From: Bradyrhizobium diazoefficiens | GTDB taxonomy: Bacteria > Pseudomonadota > Alphaproteobacteria > Rhizobiales > Xanthobacteraceae | DNA length: 64,000 bases | Direction of reading: 5' to 3' | Assembly (NCBI RefSeq): GCF_016616425.1 | Contig: NZ_CP067101.1 | Coordinates: forward strand, 4,340,001 to 4,404,000 | In this document: positions 37,519 to 46,168 of the stretch, one piece after another | How the letters are laid out: every line of letters starts with the position of its first letter | Numbering within the stretch: the stretch's first letter is position 1 | Position numbers and translations under genes: made by a program | The notes under the pieces: model-generated | Database searches by the model: none | Seen by the model: only the letters and a program-made list of their open reading frames with translations | What the model was told of the DNA's origin: nothing

Positions 37519-39813
37519 CTACGCCGCCACCACGCGCGGCGTGTCCACCGCGTCCGACGGCTGCACGGGCTTGCTCAGCATCGTCACCTCGCTGAAGCCG
37601 ACCGCCCTCAGCTGCTCGCACATCAGCGTGCGCGCGTCCGGCGCCATCGACGTATCGGGCACCACGACAGCGCGGGCATGCGCCGTCAGCAACTCGGCCG
37701 GAAGGTCGGATGCACTGCCGGCGTCGATCAGCACGTGATCATAGGCGCGCAGCAGCGCGTCGATGGCGAGCGCCACCCGCGGCGATTGCAGCAGGCTGCG
37801 GTCGAAGCCGGGACGGCCGGCCATCACGAGATGCAGCCGCGACAGCTTGTCCCGGGTGATGATTTGCGCGAACGACGCCTCCCCCTGCATCAGCTCGGCA
37901 AGGCCGGAAGCCGAAGCATCGACGGACACCGCGGCAATCGTCGGCGAGGACGCAGCGAGATCGACTACGACGACGCGGGCGTCGCGCGCCAGATGCCGAG
38001 CAAGCGTCAGCGTCGACAGCGTGATGGCTTCGCCGGCCGCGGTGCCGAGCACCGTGACCTTCTTCGCCGCAGCGCCCGCGGTGCGGAGGCTGCCGGCCAG
38101 CCGCTCGATTTCGGAGAATTCGGTGACATCCACATCGGTCGTCATCTCCGGCTGAAGCGGCGCGGGCTCTGTCAAGACGGGATTGATGTCGGGATCGGCG
38201 CTCGACTCGACGACCGGCTCGACCGGCGCCTCCTGGCGCGCCGGCGCCTCTACCGGGAGCACAGCCGCCACGGCGCGCGGCGCGGTCTGGCGCAACAGCT
38301 CACCGGTGACGACGACGCCGGACGAGAGCAGCAGCGTCGCGATCGTCGCAATCAGCACGATCGGCAGCTTCTTCGGATAGGCCGGCGTGTTCGAGACGAT
38401 GGCGCGCGAGATGATGCGCCCGTCCGTCGGCGCCGTGTCGATGGTCTCGCGGGTGCTGGCCTCACGGTACTTCCCGAGATAAGTCTCGAGCAGATCGCGT
38501 TGCGCCTTGGCCTCGCGCTCCAGCGCGCGGAGCTGGACGTCCTGGCCGTTCGTCGATGTCGCCTGCTTCTTGAGCTGCTCGAGGCTCGTGATCAAGCCAT
38601 CGACCCGGCCGCTGGCGATCCGCGCGTCGTTTTCGAGCGAGCGCGATATCTTGGCCGCTTCGTCGCGAATCTGATTGTCGAGGTCGCCAAGCTGGGCCTT
38701 CAGCTCCTTGATCCGCGGGTGATTGCCGAGCAGCGTGGATGATTGTTCGGCGAGCTGCGCACGCAACGTCACCCTTTGCTCCGACAGGCGCCGCATCAAT
38801 TCGGAGTTCACGACTTCGGATGCCTCGATCGGCTTGCCGCTCTGGAGCATCTCGCGGATCAACCGTGCCTTGGACTCCGCGTCGGCCTTCATCGCGCGTG
38901 CATTGTTGAGCTGGGTGTTGACCTCGCCCATCTGCTGGTTCGACAGCGTCGTGTTGTTGGTGCCGATGAAGAGTGACGACTTGGAACGGAAATCCTCGAC
39001 TTTGGCTTCGGCGTCGGAGACCTTCTTGCGCAAATTCTCGATCTCGCCCGCAAGCCACTGGCTGGCGTTCTTGGCCTGCTCCTGGCGCACGCCCTGCTGC
39101 AGCACGAGATAGCCGTCAGCGATCGAATTGGCGACACGGGCGGCAAGTTCGGGATCGGCGGACTGGAATTCGACCACGATCACGCGCGACTTGTCGACGG
39201 CGTAGGCCTGAAGGCGCTCGTAATAGGCATCGAGCACGCGTTCTTCCGGCGTCATCGAGAACGGATCGCGGCCGATACCGATCATCGCGGCCAGCGACTT
39301 CAGCGGCGAGACGCCCTGCAGCACCGGATCGAATTCGGGGCGCTCCGCAAGCTTGTTCTTCTTGATGATCTCGCGCGCGAGATCGCGCGACAGCACCAGC
39401 TGCACCTGGCTGGTGACGGCCTCGGCGTCGAGCGCCTGCCGCTCCTCGCTGCGGTCGCTGCTCGGGCGCAGGAACACGTTCTCGCGGCCGTCGATGAGGA
39501 TGCGCGATTCGGACTTGTAGCGCGGCGTGACGAGATTGACGACAGCGAGGGACGCGACGAGCGCCAGCACCATCGGCACGATGATCCAGCCGCGCTTGCG
39601 CGCCAATGCCGCGCCCAGCGCGTGCAGGTCGATGTCGCCGGATTCGAGTTGGGCCTGCTTCGTAACGAGGGGCGCAGGCCTTGCCGCAACCTTGGCTTCG
39701 GCCTTGGCTTTAATCTTGTCTGCAACCTTGGGCGCGGCTTCGGCTTTGGGCTTTGAAACGGCCCGCGCGACCACCGCCTTGTCCTTGCCGGCACGCCAGA
39801 ACGCCAAACGCAT
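37519..39813 (-). CDS. GumC/Wzz-type chain-length protein with a degenerate BY-kinase domain
   Basis: 764 residues from ATG 39813 (GGAG 6 bases upstream). An N-terminal Ala/Lys-rich cytoplasmic tail, membrane segment about 75-94, a Wzz domain and long periplasmic coiled coil (about 100-480), second membrane segment about 483-503, then a C-terminal domain with the BY-kinase fold. The Walker A position (from residue 590) reads GTAAGEAITLST: the P-loop Gly-Lys is missing, although the Walker A' VVVVDLA remains. No C-terminal Tyr cluster. It would set polymer length and export but probably cannot phosphorylate. It is opposite in strand to the glycosyltransferase gene starting 200 bases away. Confidence 0.85.
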   Translation of the reverse strand: MRLAFWRAGKDKAVVARAVSKPKAEAAPKVADKIKAKAEAKVAARPAPLVTKQAQLESGDIDLHALGAALARKRGWIIVPMVLALVASLAVVNLVTPRYKSESRILIDGRENVFLRPSSDRSEERQALDAEAVTSQVQLVLSRDLAREIIKKNKLAERPEFDPVLQGVSPLKSLAAMIGIGRDPFSMTPEERVLDAYYERLQAYAVDKSRVIVVEFQSADPELAARVANSIADGYLVLQQGVRQEQAKNASQWLAGEIENLRKKVSDAEAKVEDFRSKSSLFIGTNNTTLSNQQMGEVNTQLNNARAMKADAESKARLIREMLQSGKPIEASEVVNSELMRRLSEQRVTLRAQLAEQSSTLLGNHPRIKELKAQLGDLDNQIRDEAAKISRSLENDARIASGRVDGLITSLEQLKKQATSTNGQDVQLRALEREAKAQRDLLETYLGKYREASTRETIDTAPTDGRIISRAIVSNTPAYPKKLPIVLIATIATLLLSSGVVVTGELLRQTAPRAVAAVLPVEAPARQEAPVEPVVESSADPDINPVLTEPAPLQPEMTTDVDVTEFSEIERLAGSLRTAGAAAKKVTVLGTAAGEAITLSTLTLARHLARDARVVVVDLAASSPTIAAVSVDASASGLAELMQGEASFAQIITRDKLSRLHLVMAGRPGFDRSLLQSPRVALAIDALLRAYDHVLIDAGSASDLPAELLTAHARAVVVPDTSMAPDARTLMCEQLRAVGFSEVTMLSKPVQPSDAVDTPRVVAA

Positions 39814-40014
39814 CTCACACTCCGCAGGGGCAACGCCACGAGGCGACATCAACCGGCGCGATTACACTCCATTAAGGTTGCCGCTGGGTTAATCTTGGCA
39901 TCCGGCAATCGCCGCGCTCGCGCTCGTCACCATTTGTTAACCACGAGGCCCCTTAATCCGTCTCGATATTTCCCAGGAATTTTCGGCATTCGCCGTCGAG
40001 CGCTGGTCTTGATC

Positions 40015-41148
40015 ATGCCCCCCTCTCCTGACCGGCCGCTTCGTATCCTGCATGCCGTGCGCGCTCCGGTCGGCGGCATCTTCCGCCACATCCTCGACGT
40101 TGCCAACGGCCAGGTCGACCGCGGCCATCATGTCGGCATCCTCGCCGACAGCCTCACCGGCGGCGAGCGCGCCGACAAGGCACTTGGCGAGCTCGCGCCA
40201 CGGCTGAAGCTGGGCGTGCACCGGCTCGCGATCCGCCGCGAACCCTCGCCCGACGACGTCCTGGTGTGGCTTCGCATACGGCGGCTGATCGCCACGCTCA
40301 AGCCCGACGTCATGCACGGCCACGGCGCCAAAGCCGGCGCCTTCATCCGCATGCGGCGGCGCTCCGACGACGCCATTCGCATCTACACGCCGCATGGCGG
40401 CTCGCTGCACTATCCCCTCAACACCTTGAAGGGCGAGTTCTACGCGCGGCTCGAGCGGACGCTGATGGACGCGACCGACCTGTTCCTGTTCGAGAGCGCG
40501 TTCGCCCGCGACACCTATCAACGCATCGTCGGCACGCCCAAGGGCGTGGTGCATTGCGTCTTCAACGGCGTGACGCCGGAAGAATTCGAGCCTGTCGTGA
40601 CCACTGAGGATGCCACCGATCTCGCCTATGTCGGCGAGTTCAGGCACATCAAGGGGGCCGATCTGCTGGTCGACGCCGTGGCGCGCCTGCACGAAGGCGG
40701 CAAGAAGGTCACGCTGACGCTCGGCGGCGACGGCGAGGAGACAGCGGCGCTGAAGGCGCAGGTCGAGAAGCTCGGCCTCACGAGTGCCATCCGCTTCATC
40801 GGGCACGTCAAGGCGCGTCACGGCTTCTCTAGGGGGCGGCTGCTCGTCGTCCCCTCGCGCGGCGATTCCATGCCCTATGTCGTGATCGAGGCCGGCGCGG
40901 CCGGCATTCCCATGATTGCGGCGCGCATCGGCGGCATTCCCGAGATCTTCGGCTCCGAGAGCCCGGCCCTGTTCGCGCCGAGCAATTCCGAAGCCATGGC
41001 CGAGGCGATCGCCGCCGCCCTCGACGATCCCAAAACAACGGCGCAGCGCGCGGCCTCCTTGCGCGAACGCATTTCGGCGCATTTCTCGCAAGCCGCGATG
41101 GTCGACGGCGTGCTCGCCGGCTATCGCGACGCATTTGCCAATCATTAA
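40015..41148 (+). CDS. GT4 family glycosyltransferase
   Basis: 377 residues, GT-B fold. N-terminal RILHAVRAPVGGIFRHILDVA is the acceptor side; the C-terminal side holds RGRLLVVPSRGDSMPYVVIEAGAAGIP, the GT4 nucleotide-sugar binding E-x7-E region. Retaining transfer of a sugar from a nucleotide-sugar to a growing lipid-linked oligosaccharide is inferred. Start ATG 40015 has a weak ribosome binding site, upstream frame adds a Arg-rich leader and is not favoured. It begins the plus-strand part of the polysaccharide locus. Confidence 0.9.
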   Translation: MPPSPDRPLRILHAVRAPVGGIFRHILDVANGQVDRGHHVGILADSLTGGERADKALGELAPRLKLGVHRLAIRREPSPDDVLVWLRIRRLIATLKPDVMHGHGAKAGAFIRMRRRSDDAIRIYTPHGGSLHYPLNTLKGEFYARLERTLMDATDLFLFESAFARDTYQRIVGTPKGVVHCVFNGVTPEEFEPVVTTEDATDLAYVGEFRHIKGADLLVDAVARLHEGGKKVTLTLGGDGEETAALKAQVEKLGLTSAIRFIGHVKARHGFSRGRLLVVPSRGDSMPYVVIEAGAAGIPMIAARIGGIPEIFGSESPALFAPSNSEAMAEAIAAALDDPKTTAQRAASLRERISAHFSQAAMVDGVLAGYRDAFANH

Positions 41149-41265
41149 CCATTCTTAAGCCCGCTTTAGAAAATCTTCCGATTTGTTCGATAATCCAGCC
41201 GCCAGGGGATGCTCGCCCGGACGCGCAAGGCCGTGCCGCGGGCTTTGGAATGGACGTGGACGCCC

Positions 41266-42816
41266 GTGGAACCGCTCAATGCACGCTCGATGCTCGACGC
41301 CGCGACCAGCGCCGCGGCAAGGCCCGCTGACCAACCCTTCGTGGAGCGCCGCCGACGGCTGACGCCGGCCGCGCTCGAGGTCGTCAATCAGAAGGTCGCC
41401 CGCGCCTATTCGCCGATCGTGATCGCCGGCTTCGTTCGATTGACCGACTTCGCACTGCTGAGCCTCGTCGGCATCGCGCTCTATGTCGGCTATGTGATGC
41501 CGCTCGCCGGCTTTTTCAGCTGGGTCTATCCCGCGGAGATCGTCGCCGTCGCGGTCGCAGCCGTAGTCTGCTTCCAGGCCGCCGACATCTACCAGGTGCA
41601 GCTGTTCCGCGGTCAGCTCCGGCAGATGACACGGATGATCTCGTCCTGGTCGTTCGTCTTCCTGCTGTTCATCGGCATCTCCTTCTTCGCCAAGTACGGC
41701 AGTGAAATCTCGCGGCTGTGGCTTGCCGCCTTCTACGTCCTCGGGCTAGCCGTGCTGATCGCCGAGCGCCTGGTGCTGCGCTCGCTGGTGCGCGGCTGGG
41801 CGCGCCAGGGCCGGCTCGACCGCCGCACCATCATCGTCGGCTCCGACAGCAACGGCGAACAGCTGGTCGAGGCGCTCAAAGCGCAGGAGGATTCCGACAT
41901 CCACGTGCTCGGCGTGTTCGACGACCGCAACGACAGCCGTGCGCTCGACACCTGCGCCGGCGCGCGCAAGCTCGGCAAGGTCGACGACATTGTCGAATTC
42001 GCCCGCCGCACCCGCGTCGATCTCGTGCTGTTCGCGCTGCCGATCACGGCGGAGACCCGCATCCTGGAGATGCTGAAGAAGCTCTGGGTGCTGCCGGTCG
42101 ACATCCGTCTCTCCGCGCACACCAACAAGCTGCGCTTCCGGCCCCGCTCCTATTCCTATCTCGGCGAGGTGCCGACCCTCGACGTGTTCGAGGCGCCGAT
42201 CACCGACTGGGATCTGGTGATGAAATGGCTGTTCGACCGCGTCGTCGGCAGCCTCGCGCTGCTCGCGGCCCTGCCGGTGATGGGCCTCGTCGCGCTCGCG
42301 GTGAAGCTCGACAGCCCCGGCCCCGTGCTGTTCCGCCAGAAGCGCTTCGGCTTCAACAACGAGCGTATCGACGTCTACAAGTTCCGCTCGATGTACCACC
42401 ATCAGGCCGATCCCACGGCCTCGAAGGTCGTGACCAAGAACGATCCGCGCGTCACCCGCGTCGGCCGCTTCATCCGCAAGACCAGCCTCGACGAGCTGCC
42501 GCAGCTCTTCAACGTGGTGTTCGCCGGCAATCTCTCCCTGGTCGGCCCGCGCCCGCATGCGGTGCAGGGCAAGCTGCAGAGCCGGCTGTTCGACGAAGCC
42601 GTCGACGGCTATTTCGCCCGCCACCGCGTCAAGCCCGGCATCACCGGGTGGGCCCAGATCAACGGCTGGCGCGGCGAGATCGACAACGAAGAGAAGATCC
42701 AGAAGCGCGTCGAGTTCGATCTCTATTACATCGAGAACTGGTCGGTGCTGTTCGACCTCTACATTCTCCTGAAGACGCCGATCTCGCTGCTGACCAACAA
42801 CGAGAACGCGTATTGA
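41266..42816 (+). CDS. Undecaprenyl-phosphate sugar phosphotransferase (WcaJ/ExoY-like)
   Basis: 516 residues from GTG 41266; ATG 41209 and ATG 41290 are alternatives and none has a strong ribosome binding site. Four or five membrane segments lie at about 55-190, then a CoA-binding-like domain ([20 protein letters not shown]), a final membrane segment, and the bacterial sugar transferase domain with [26 protein letters not shown] and [13 protein letters not shown]. It starts polymer assembly by moving glucose-1-P or galactose-1-P to undecaprenyl phosphate. Fits with the GT4 before and the ligase-like gene after it. Confidence 0.93.
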   Translation: MEPLNARSMLDAATSAAARPADQPFVERRRRLTPAALEVVNQKVARAYSPIVIAGFVRLTDFALLSLVGIALYVGYVMPLAGFFSWVYPAEIVAVAVAAVVCFQAADIYQVQLFRGQLRQMTRMISSWSFVFLLFIGISFFAKYGSEISRLWLAAFYVLGLAVLIAERLVLRSLVRGWARQGRLDRRTIIVGSDSNGEQLVEALKAQEDSDIHVLGVFDDRNDSRALDTCAGARKLGKVDDIVEFARRTRVDLVLFALPITAETRILEMLKKLWVLPVDIRLSAHTNKLRFRPRSYSYLGEVPTLDVFEAPITDWDLVMKWLFDRVVGSLALLAALPVMGLVALAVKLDSPGPVLFRQKRFGFNNERIDVYKFRSMYHHQADPTASKVVTKNDPRVTRVGRFIRKTSLDELPQLFNVVFAGNLSLVGPRPHAVQGKLQSRLFDEAVDGYFARHRVKPGITGWAQINGWRGEIDNEEKIQKRVEFDLYYIENWSVLFDLYILLKTPISLLTNNENAY

Positions 42817-42835
42817 GTTTGCTACCCCCGAGCCA

Positions 42836-42943
42836 CGCTGTCATCGCCCGGCTTGACCGGGCGATCCAGTAATCACCGGCAGCGAGAACTGCCACGAACG
42901 GCTCGGAGTACTGGATGCCCCGCTTTCGCGGAGCATGACAGCG
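42836..42943. repeat. Inverted REP-like palindrome pair
   Basis: CGCTGTCATCGCCCGG...GATCCAGTA (42836-42871) and TACTGGATGCCCCGC...CATGACAGCG (42909-42943) are inverted partners, same family as 46041-46146. They lie between the priming transferase and the ligase-like gene and may set differential mRNA stability. Confidence 0.85.
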
Positions 42944-42982
42944 AAAGTCGTGACGACGAGTTGCGAAGCGTATGAGCATGTG

Positions 42983-44239
42983 ATGGCGTATGCGGCGACA
43001 GCCGGCGAAATGAATGCAGCGGTCCGTGCTGCGCCCGGCGTGCTGGCGCTACAGCGCGCGCTGGTGTGGCTGGTCGGCGCCTCCGGTGCGATCGTCTTCA
43101 TCGAGCCGAGCCCTTACGAGATCGTGACGCTGCTCGCGACCGTCACGTTCTTCGCCACCGGCCTGCGGCTGCGGCTTGCGCTGATGCCGCTGGTAGCGCT
43201 GCTGGTCCTGCTCAATGTCGGCTACACGATCAGCGCGATTCCGCTGTTCGAGCAGTCCGAGGTGGTGAGCTGGATCGCGACTTCCTGGTACATGGCAGTG
43301 ACCGTGGTGTTCTTCGCCATGGTCACGTCCGAGGACACTGCCGCCCGGCTCGACATGCTCCGCCGCGGCCTCGTGGTCGGCGCGATGGTCGCCTCGCTGG
43401 CGGCGGTCGCCGGCTACTTCCACCTGGTTCCCGGCGGCGACGACCTCCTCACGCTCTACGGACGGGCGCGCGGCACGTTCAAGGACCCGAACGTGCTCGG
43501 GGCTTTCCTGATCCTGCCCGCACTATTCGCACTTCAGAGCGTGGTTTCGGACAAGCTGGCCAAGGCCTTCCGCAACGTCATCGCCTTCGGCATCATGTCG
43601 CTCGCGATCCTGCTCGCGTTCTCCCGCGCCGCCTGGGGCGGGCTGGTGCTGACCTCCGCCTTCATGCTGGCGCTGATGGTGCTGACCAGCCGCACCAACG
43701 CACAGCGCTCGCGCATCATCATCATGGCGATCGTCGCCGCGGTGCTGGGGCTGGCGCTGATCGCGGTGCTGCTGTCGTTCGACTCGATTGCCGAGATGTT
43801 CAAGCAGCGCGCGAGCTTCGACCAGAGCTACGACGAGGGCCGCTTCGGCCGGTTCGGCCGTCACATCCTGGGTGCGGCGATGGCGCTCGACCTGCCGTTC
43901 GGCATCGGCCCGCTGCAATTCCACCGCTTCTTCCCCGAAGATACCCACAACTCCTATCTCAACGCCTTCATGTCCGGCGGCTGGCTGTCCGGCATGTGCT
44001 ACCCCGCGCTGGTCTTCACCACCGTGATCACAGGCTTCCGGCACGTCTTCGTCCGCGTGCCCTGGCAGCGCGCTTATCTCGCGATCTTCTCCGCCTTCGT
44101 CGGCACCGTCGGCGAAAGCTTCGTGATCGACACCGACCACTGGCGGCACTTCTGGATGATGCTGGGCGCAATGTGGGGCATGATCGCCGCCGCTCAGGTC
44201 TACAAGATTAGGGCTGGCGAGGACGCTTCTTCAGCTTGA
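42983..44239 (+). CDS. O-antigen ligase/polymerase-like membrane protein
   Basis: 418 residues, about 11 membrane segments, with the Wzy_C/O-antigen ligase core GRARGTFKDPNVLGAFLILPALFAL and a large periplasmic loop (RFGRFGRHILGAAMALDLPFGIGP ... ENTHNSYLNAF pattern: EDTHNSYLNAFMSGG). It joins or polymerises sugar repeats at the periplasmic face, resembling ExoQ-like proteins. Start ATG 42983 is after the REP pair; the start at 42935 lies inside it. Its 3' end overlaps the convergent marR gene by 32 bases. Confidence 0.88.
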   Translation: MAYAATAGEMNAAVRAAPGVLALQRALVWLVGASGAIVFIEPSPYEIVTLLATVTFFATGLRLRLALMPLVALLVLLNVGYTISAIPLFEQSEVVSWIATSWYMAVTVVFFAMVTSEDTAARLDMLRRGLVVGAMVASLAAVAGYFHLVPGGDDLLTLYGRARGTFKDPNVLGAFLILPALFALQSVVSDKLAKAFRNVIAFGIMSLAILLAFSRAAWGGLVLTSAFMLALMVLTSRTNAQRSRIIIMAIVAAVLGLALIAVLLSFDSIAEMFKQRASFDQSYDEGRFGRFGRHILGAAMALDLPFGIGPLQFHRFFPEDTHNSYLNAFMSGGWLSGMCYPALVFTTVITGFRHVFVRVPWQRAYLAIFSAFVGTVGESFVIDTDHWRHFWMMLGAMWGMIAAAQVYKIRAGEDASSA

Positions 44240-44747
44240 GATCGGGCCGCTTCTCCGGAGGCGTATCGAGCAAACGCTTGAGCGCCTCGGTGGCGGCGAG
44301 CACGCCCTTGTAGCCCTCATTGGCGAAGCGCAGCAGCAGGTGCAATTCCTCGTCGGAATAGCCGCTACAGACCTTCTCCATGGCCTGCTGCATCGGCACG
44401 TAAAACTTGGCGAGCTTTGCGATCGCCTCAGGCACGACGGCGATGAAGACCTTGCGGCGGTCCTTTTCGTCGCGTTCACGGCGAACCAGGCCGGCCTTTT
44501 CGAGCCGGTCGACCACGCCGGTGATGGCGCCGGTCGTGAGGCCCGTGATTGCGGCGAGTCGGCCCGCGGTGATGCGGCCCTCGAGGTACAGGATGTCCAT
44601 GCATTCGAGGTCGGAATTGGCAATTCCGGCAACGTTGGCAACGGTTTGGCCGTAGAGCACGCCCTGCGCGGACGACCGCCGCATGGCCGCCTCGAGTTCC
44701 CCTAGCAGCGCAGCTCGCGCCTTCGTTCTTGACAAGGCCGACCTCAT
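44208..44747 (-). CDS. MarR family transcriptional regulator
   Basis: 179 residues with a winged helix: AGRLAAITGLTTGAITGVVDRLEKAGLVRRERDEKDRRKVFIAV. Preceded by a long N-terminal helix for dimerisation and followed by a basic tail (KLKKRPRQP). Divergent from a flavin monooxygenase gene (84 bases) with a palindrome and direct repeats between, so it probably represses that gene and itself until a phenolic or similar ligand binds. Its 3' end overlaps the ligase-like gene by 32 bases. Confidence 0.9.
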   Translation of the reverse strand: MRSALSRTKARAALLGELEAAMRRSSAQGVLYGQTVANVAGIANSDLECMDILYLEGRITAGRLAAITGLTTGAITGVVDRLEKAGLVRRERDEKDRRKVFIAVVPEAIAKLAKFYVPMQQAMEKVCSGYSDEELHLLLRFANEGYKGVLAATEALKRLLDTPPEKRPDLKLKKRPRQP

Positions 44748-44779
44748 ATCTTAGGCGATATATATCTTAGCCACTAAGA
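44746..44779. promoter_or_regulatory. MarR operator candidate
   Basis: ATATCTTAG occurs twice (44746-44754, 44762-44770), 16 bases apart, and the second copy is the left half of the palindrome TCTTAG-CCA-CTAAGA (44765-44779). It covers the region directly before the marR start and about 55 bases before the monooxygenase. Confidence 0.6.
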
Positions 44780-44831
44780 GATTTAGCGACCGTAATTTCT
44801 CCTAGCACCACGGAAACGTCGGGAGCAAGCC

Positions 44832-46028
44832 ATGTCCTATCGTCCCCGCAAGGCCTTGATCATCGGCGCCGGCATTGCCGGTCCCGTGGCCGCGATCCTG
44901 CTACGCCGCGCCGGCATCGAGTCCGCGATCTACGAGGCCTGGCCCTATTCGAAGGGAATCGGCGGCGGCCTCCAGATCGCGCCGAACGGCATGCATGTAA
45001 TGGACGAGATCGGGCTGGCGAACGAGTTGATCAGCCGCGGCTCGGTCGCGGACTCCTTCGACTTCTATTCGCAAGGCGGCGCGAAGCTCGGTTCGATCAA
45101 CCGCGACATGGCGCAGCGCTTCGGCCAGCCCGCGGTGAACGTCTGCCGTGCCACGCTGAACGAGATCCTGATCGACAAGGCCTGGTGCGCCTGCGTCTCG
45201 CTCTATTTCGAAAAGCGGCTGATCAAGATCGAGGACCGCGGCGACCAGCCGATCATCGCCTACTTCGCCGACGGCACTACGGCCGAGGGCGACTTCCTGA
45301 TCGGCGCCGACGGCGTCCACTCGGTGACGCGCCGCCAGGTCGTGCCGGACGGACCGCAACCCTTCAACACCGGACTGATCGGCTTCGGCGGCTTCGTGCC
45401 GCACGCCGTCCTTGGCGGCAGACCGATCGGCCGGCACGTCGAGACCACGTTCGGCCAGAGCGGCTTCTTCGGCTACGGCTATTGCAGCCCCGATCCGAAC
45501 GATGGCGTGATGTGGTGGAGCACGCAGCCCGCGCACGGCATGGATGCGGCGATGTTCCGCGCGCTCGATCAGACGACGCTGAAGCAGCATCTGCGCGGCT
45601 TCCACCGCGGCTGGCATGATCCGATCCCCGACATCATCGAAGCGGCCGAGAACATCGTGGTCACCGATACGCTGGACGTCGCGACATTGCCGACCTGGTC
45701 GCGCAAGCGCTCGCTGCTGATCGGCGACGCCGCGCACGCGACCAGCCCCCACGCCGGCCAGGGCGCCTCGCTCGCGCTGGAAGATGCGATGCGGCTTGCC
45801 CGCCTGATGCAGGAGGGCCAGGAGCTCGGCGCCACCTTCCAGGCCTTCGAGGCCGAGCGTCGCCCGCGCACCGAGAAGATCGTCGCGATGGCGCGCCGCA
45901 ACGGCAACAACAAGCGCGAATTCAGCGCCACCGGCGCGTGGATGCGCAATCAAATGATGAAATGGCTACTGCCGCTCGGCGCCAGGAGCATGGAATTCAT
46001 GTACGCGTATGACGCGCGGGCGGTGTAG
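44832..46028 (+). CDS. FAD-dependent monooxygenase
   Basis: 398 residues, class A flavoprotein hydroxylase. ADP-binding GxGxxG at residues 12-17 (IIGAGIAG), DG motif in DFLIGADGVHSVTR, and GDAAHATSPHAGQGASLALEDAMRLA for FAD ribityl contact. Typical substrates are aromatic or polyketide compounds using NAD(P)H and O2. Start ATG 44832 with GGGAGCAAGCC. Divergent marR regulator implies induction by an aromatic. Confidence 0.9.
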   Translation: MSYRPRKALIIGAGIAGPVAAILLRRAGIESAIYEAWPYSKGIGGGLQIAPNGMHVMDEIGLANELISRGSVADSFDFYSQGGAKLGSINRDMAQRFGQPAVNVCRATLNEILIDKAWCACVSLYFEKRLIKIEDRGDQPIIAYFADGTTAEGDFLIGADGVHSVTRRQVVPDGPQPFNTGLIGFGGFVPHAVLGGRPIGRHVETTFGQSGFFGYGYCSPDPNDGVMWWSTQPAHGMDAAMFRALDQTTLKQHLRGFHRGWHDPIPDIIEAAENIVVTDTLDVATLPTWSRKRSLLIGDAAHATSPHAGQGASLALEDAMRLARLMQEGQELGATFQAFEAERRPRTEKIVAMARRNGNNKREFSATGAWMRNQMMKWLLPLGARSMEFMYAYDARAV

Positions 46029-46040
46029 CGATTGACAGCA

Positions 46041-46146
46041 CTGTCATGCCCGCGAAGGCGGGCATCCAGTACGCCGCGGCCTCTCGGGTCAAGCACTGCC
46101 GTCTCTGGAATACTGGATCGTCCGGTCAAGCCGGACGATGACAGCG
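46041..46146. repeat. Inverted REP-like palindrome pair
   Basis: CTGTCATGCCCGCGAAGGC...ATCCAGTA (46041-46071) and TACTGGATCGTCCGG...GATGACAGCG (46111-46146), inverted partners of the family at 42836-42943. Between the 3' ends of two convergent genes. Confidence 0.85.
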
Positions 46147-46168
46147 TATTTGCGGCGCGCGACTGCAC

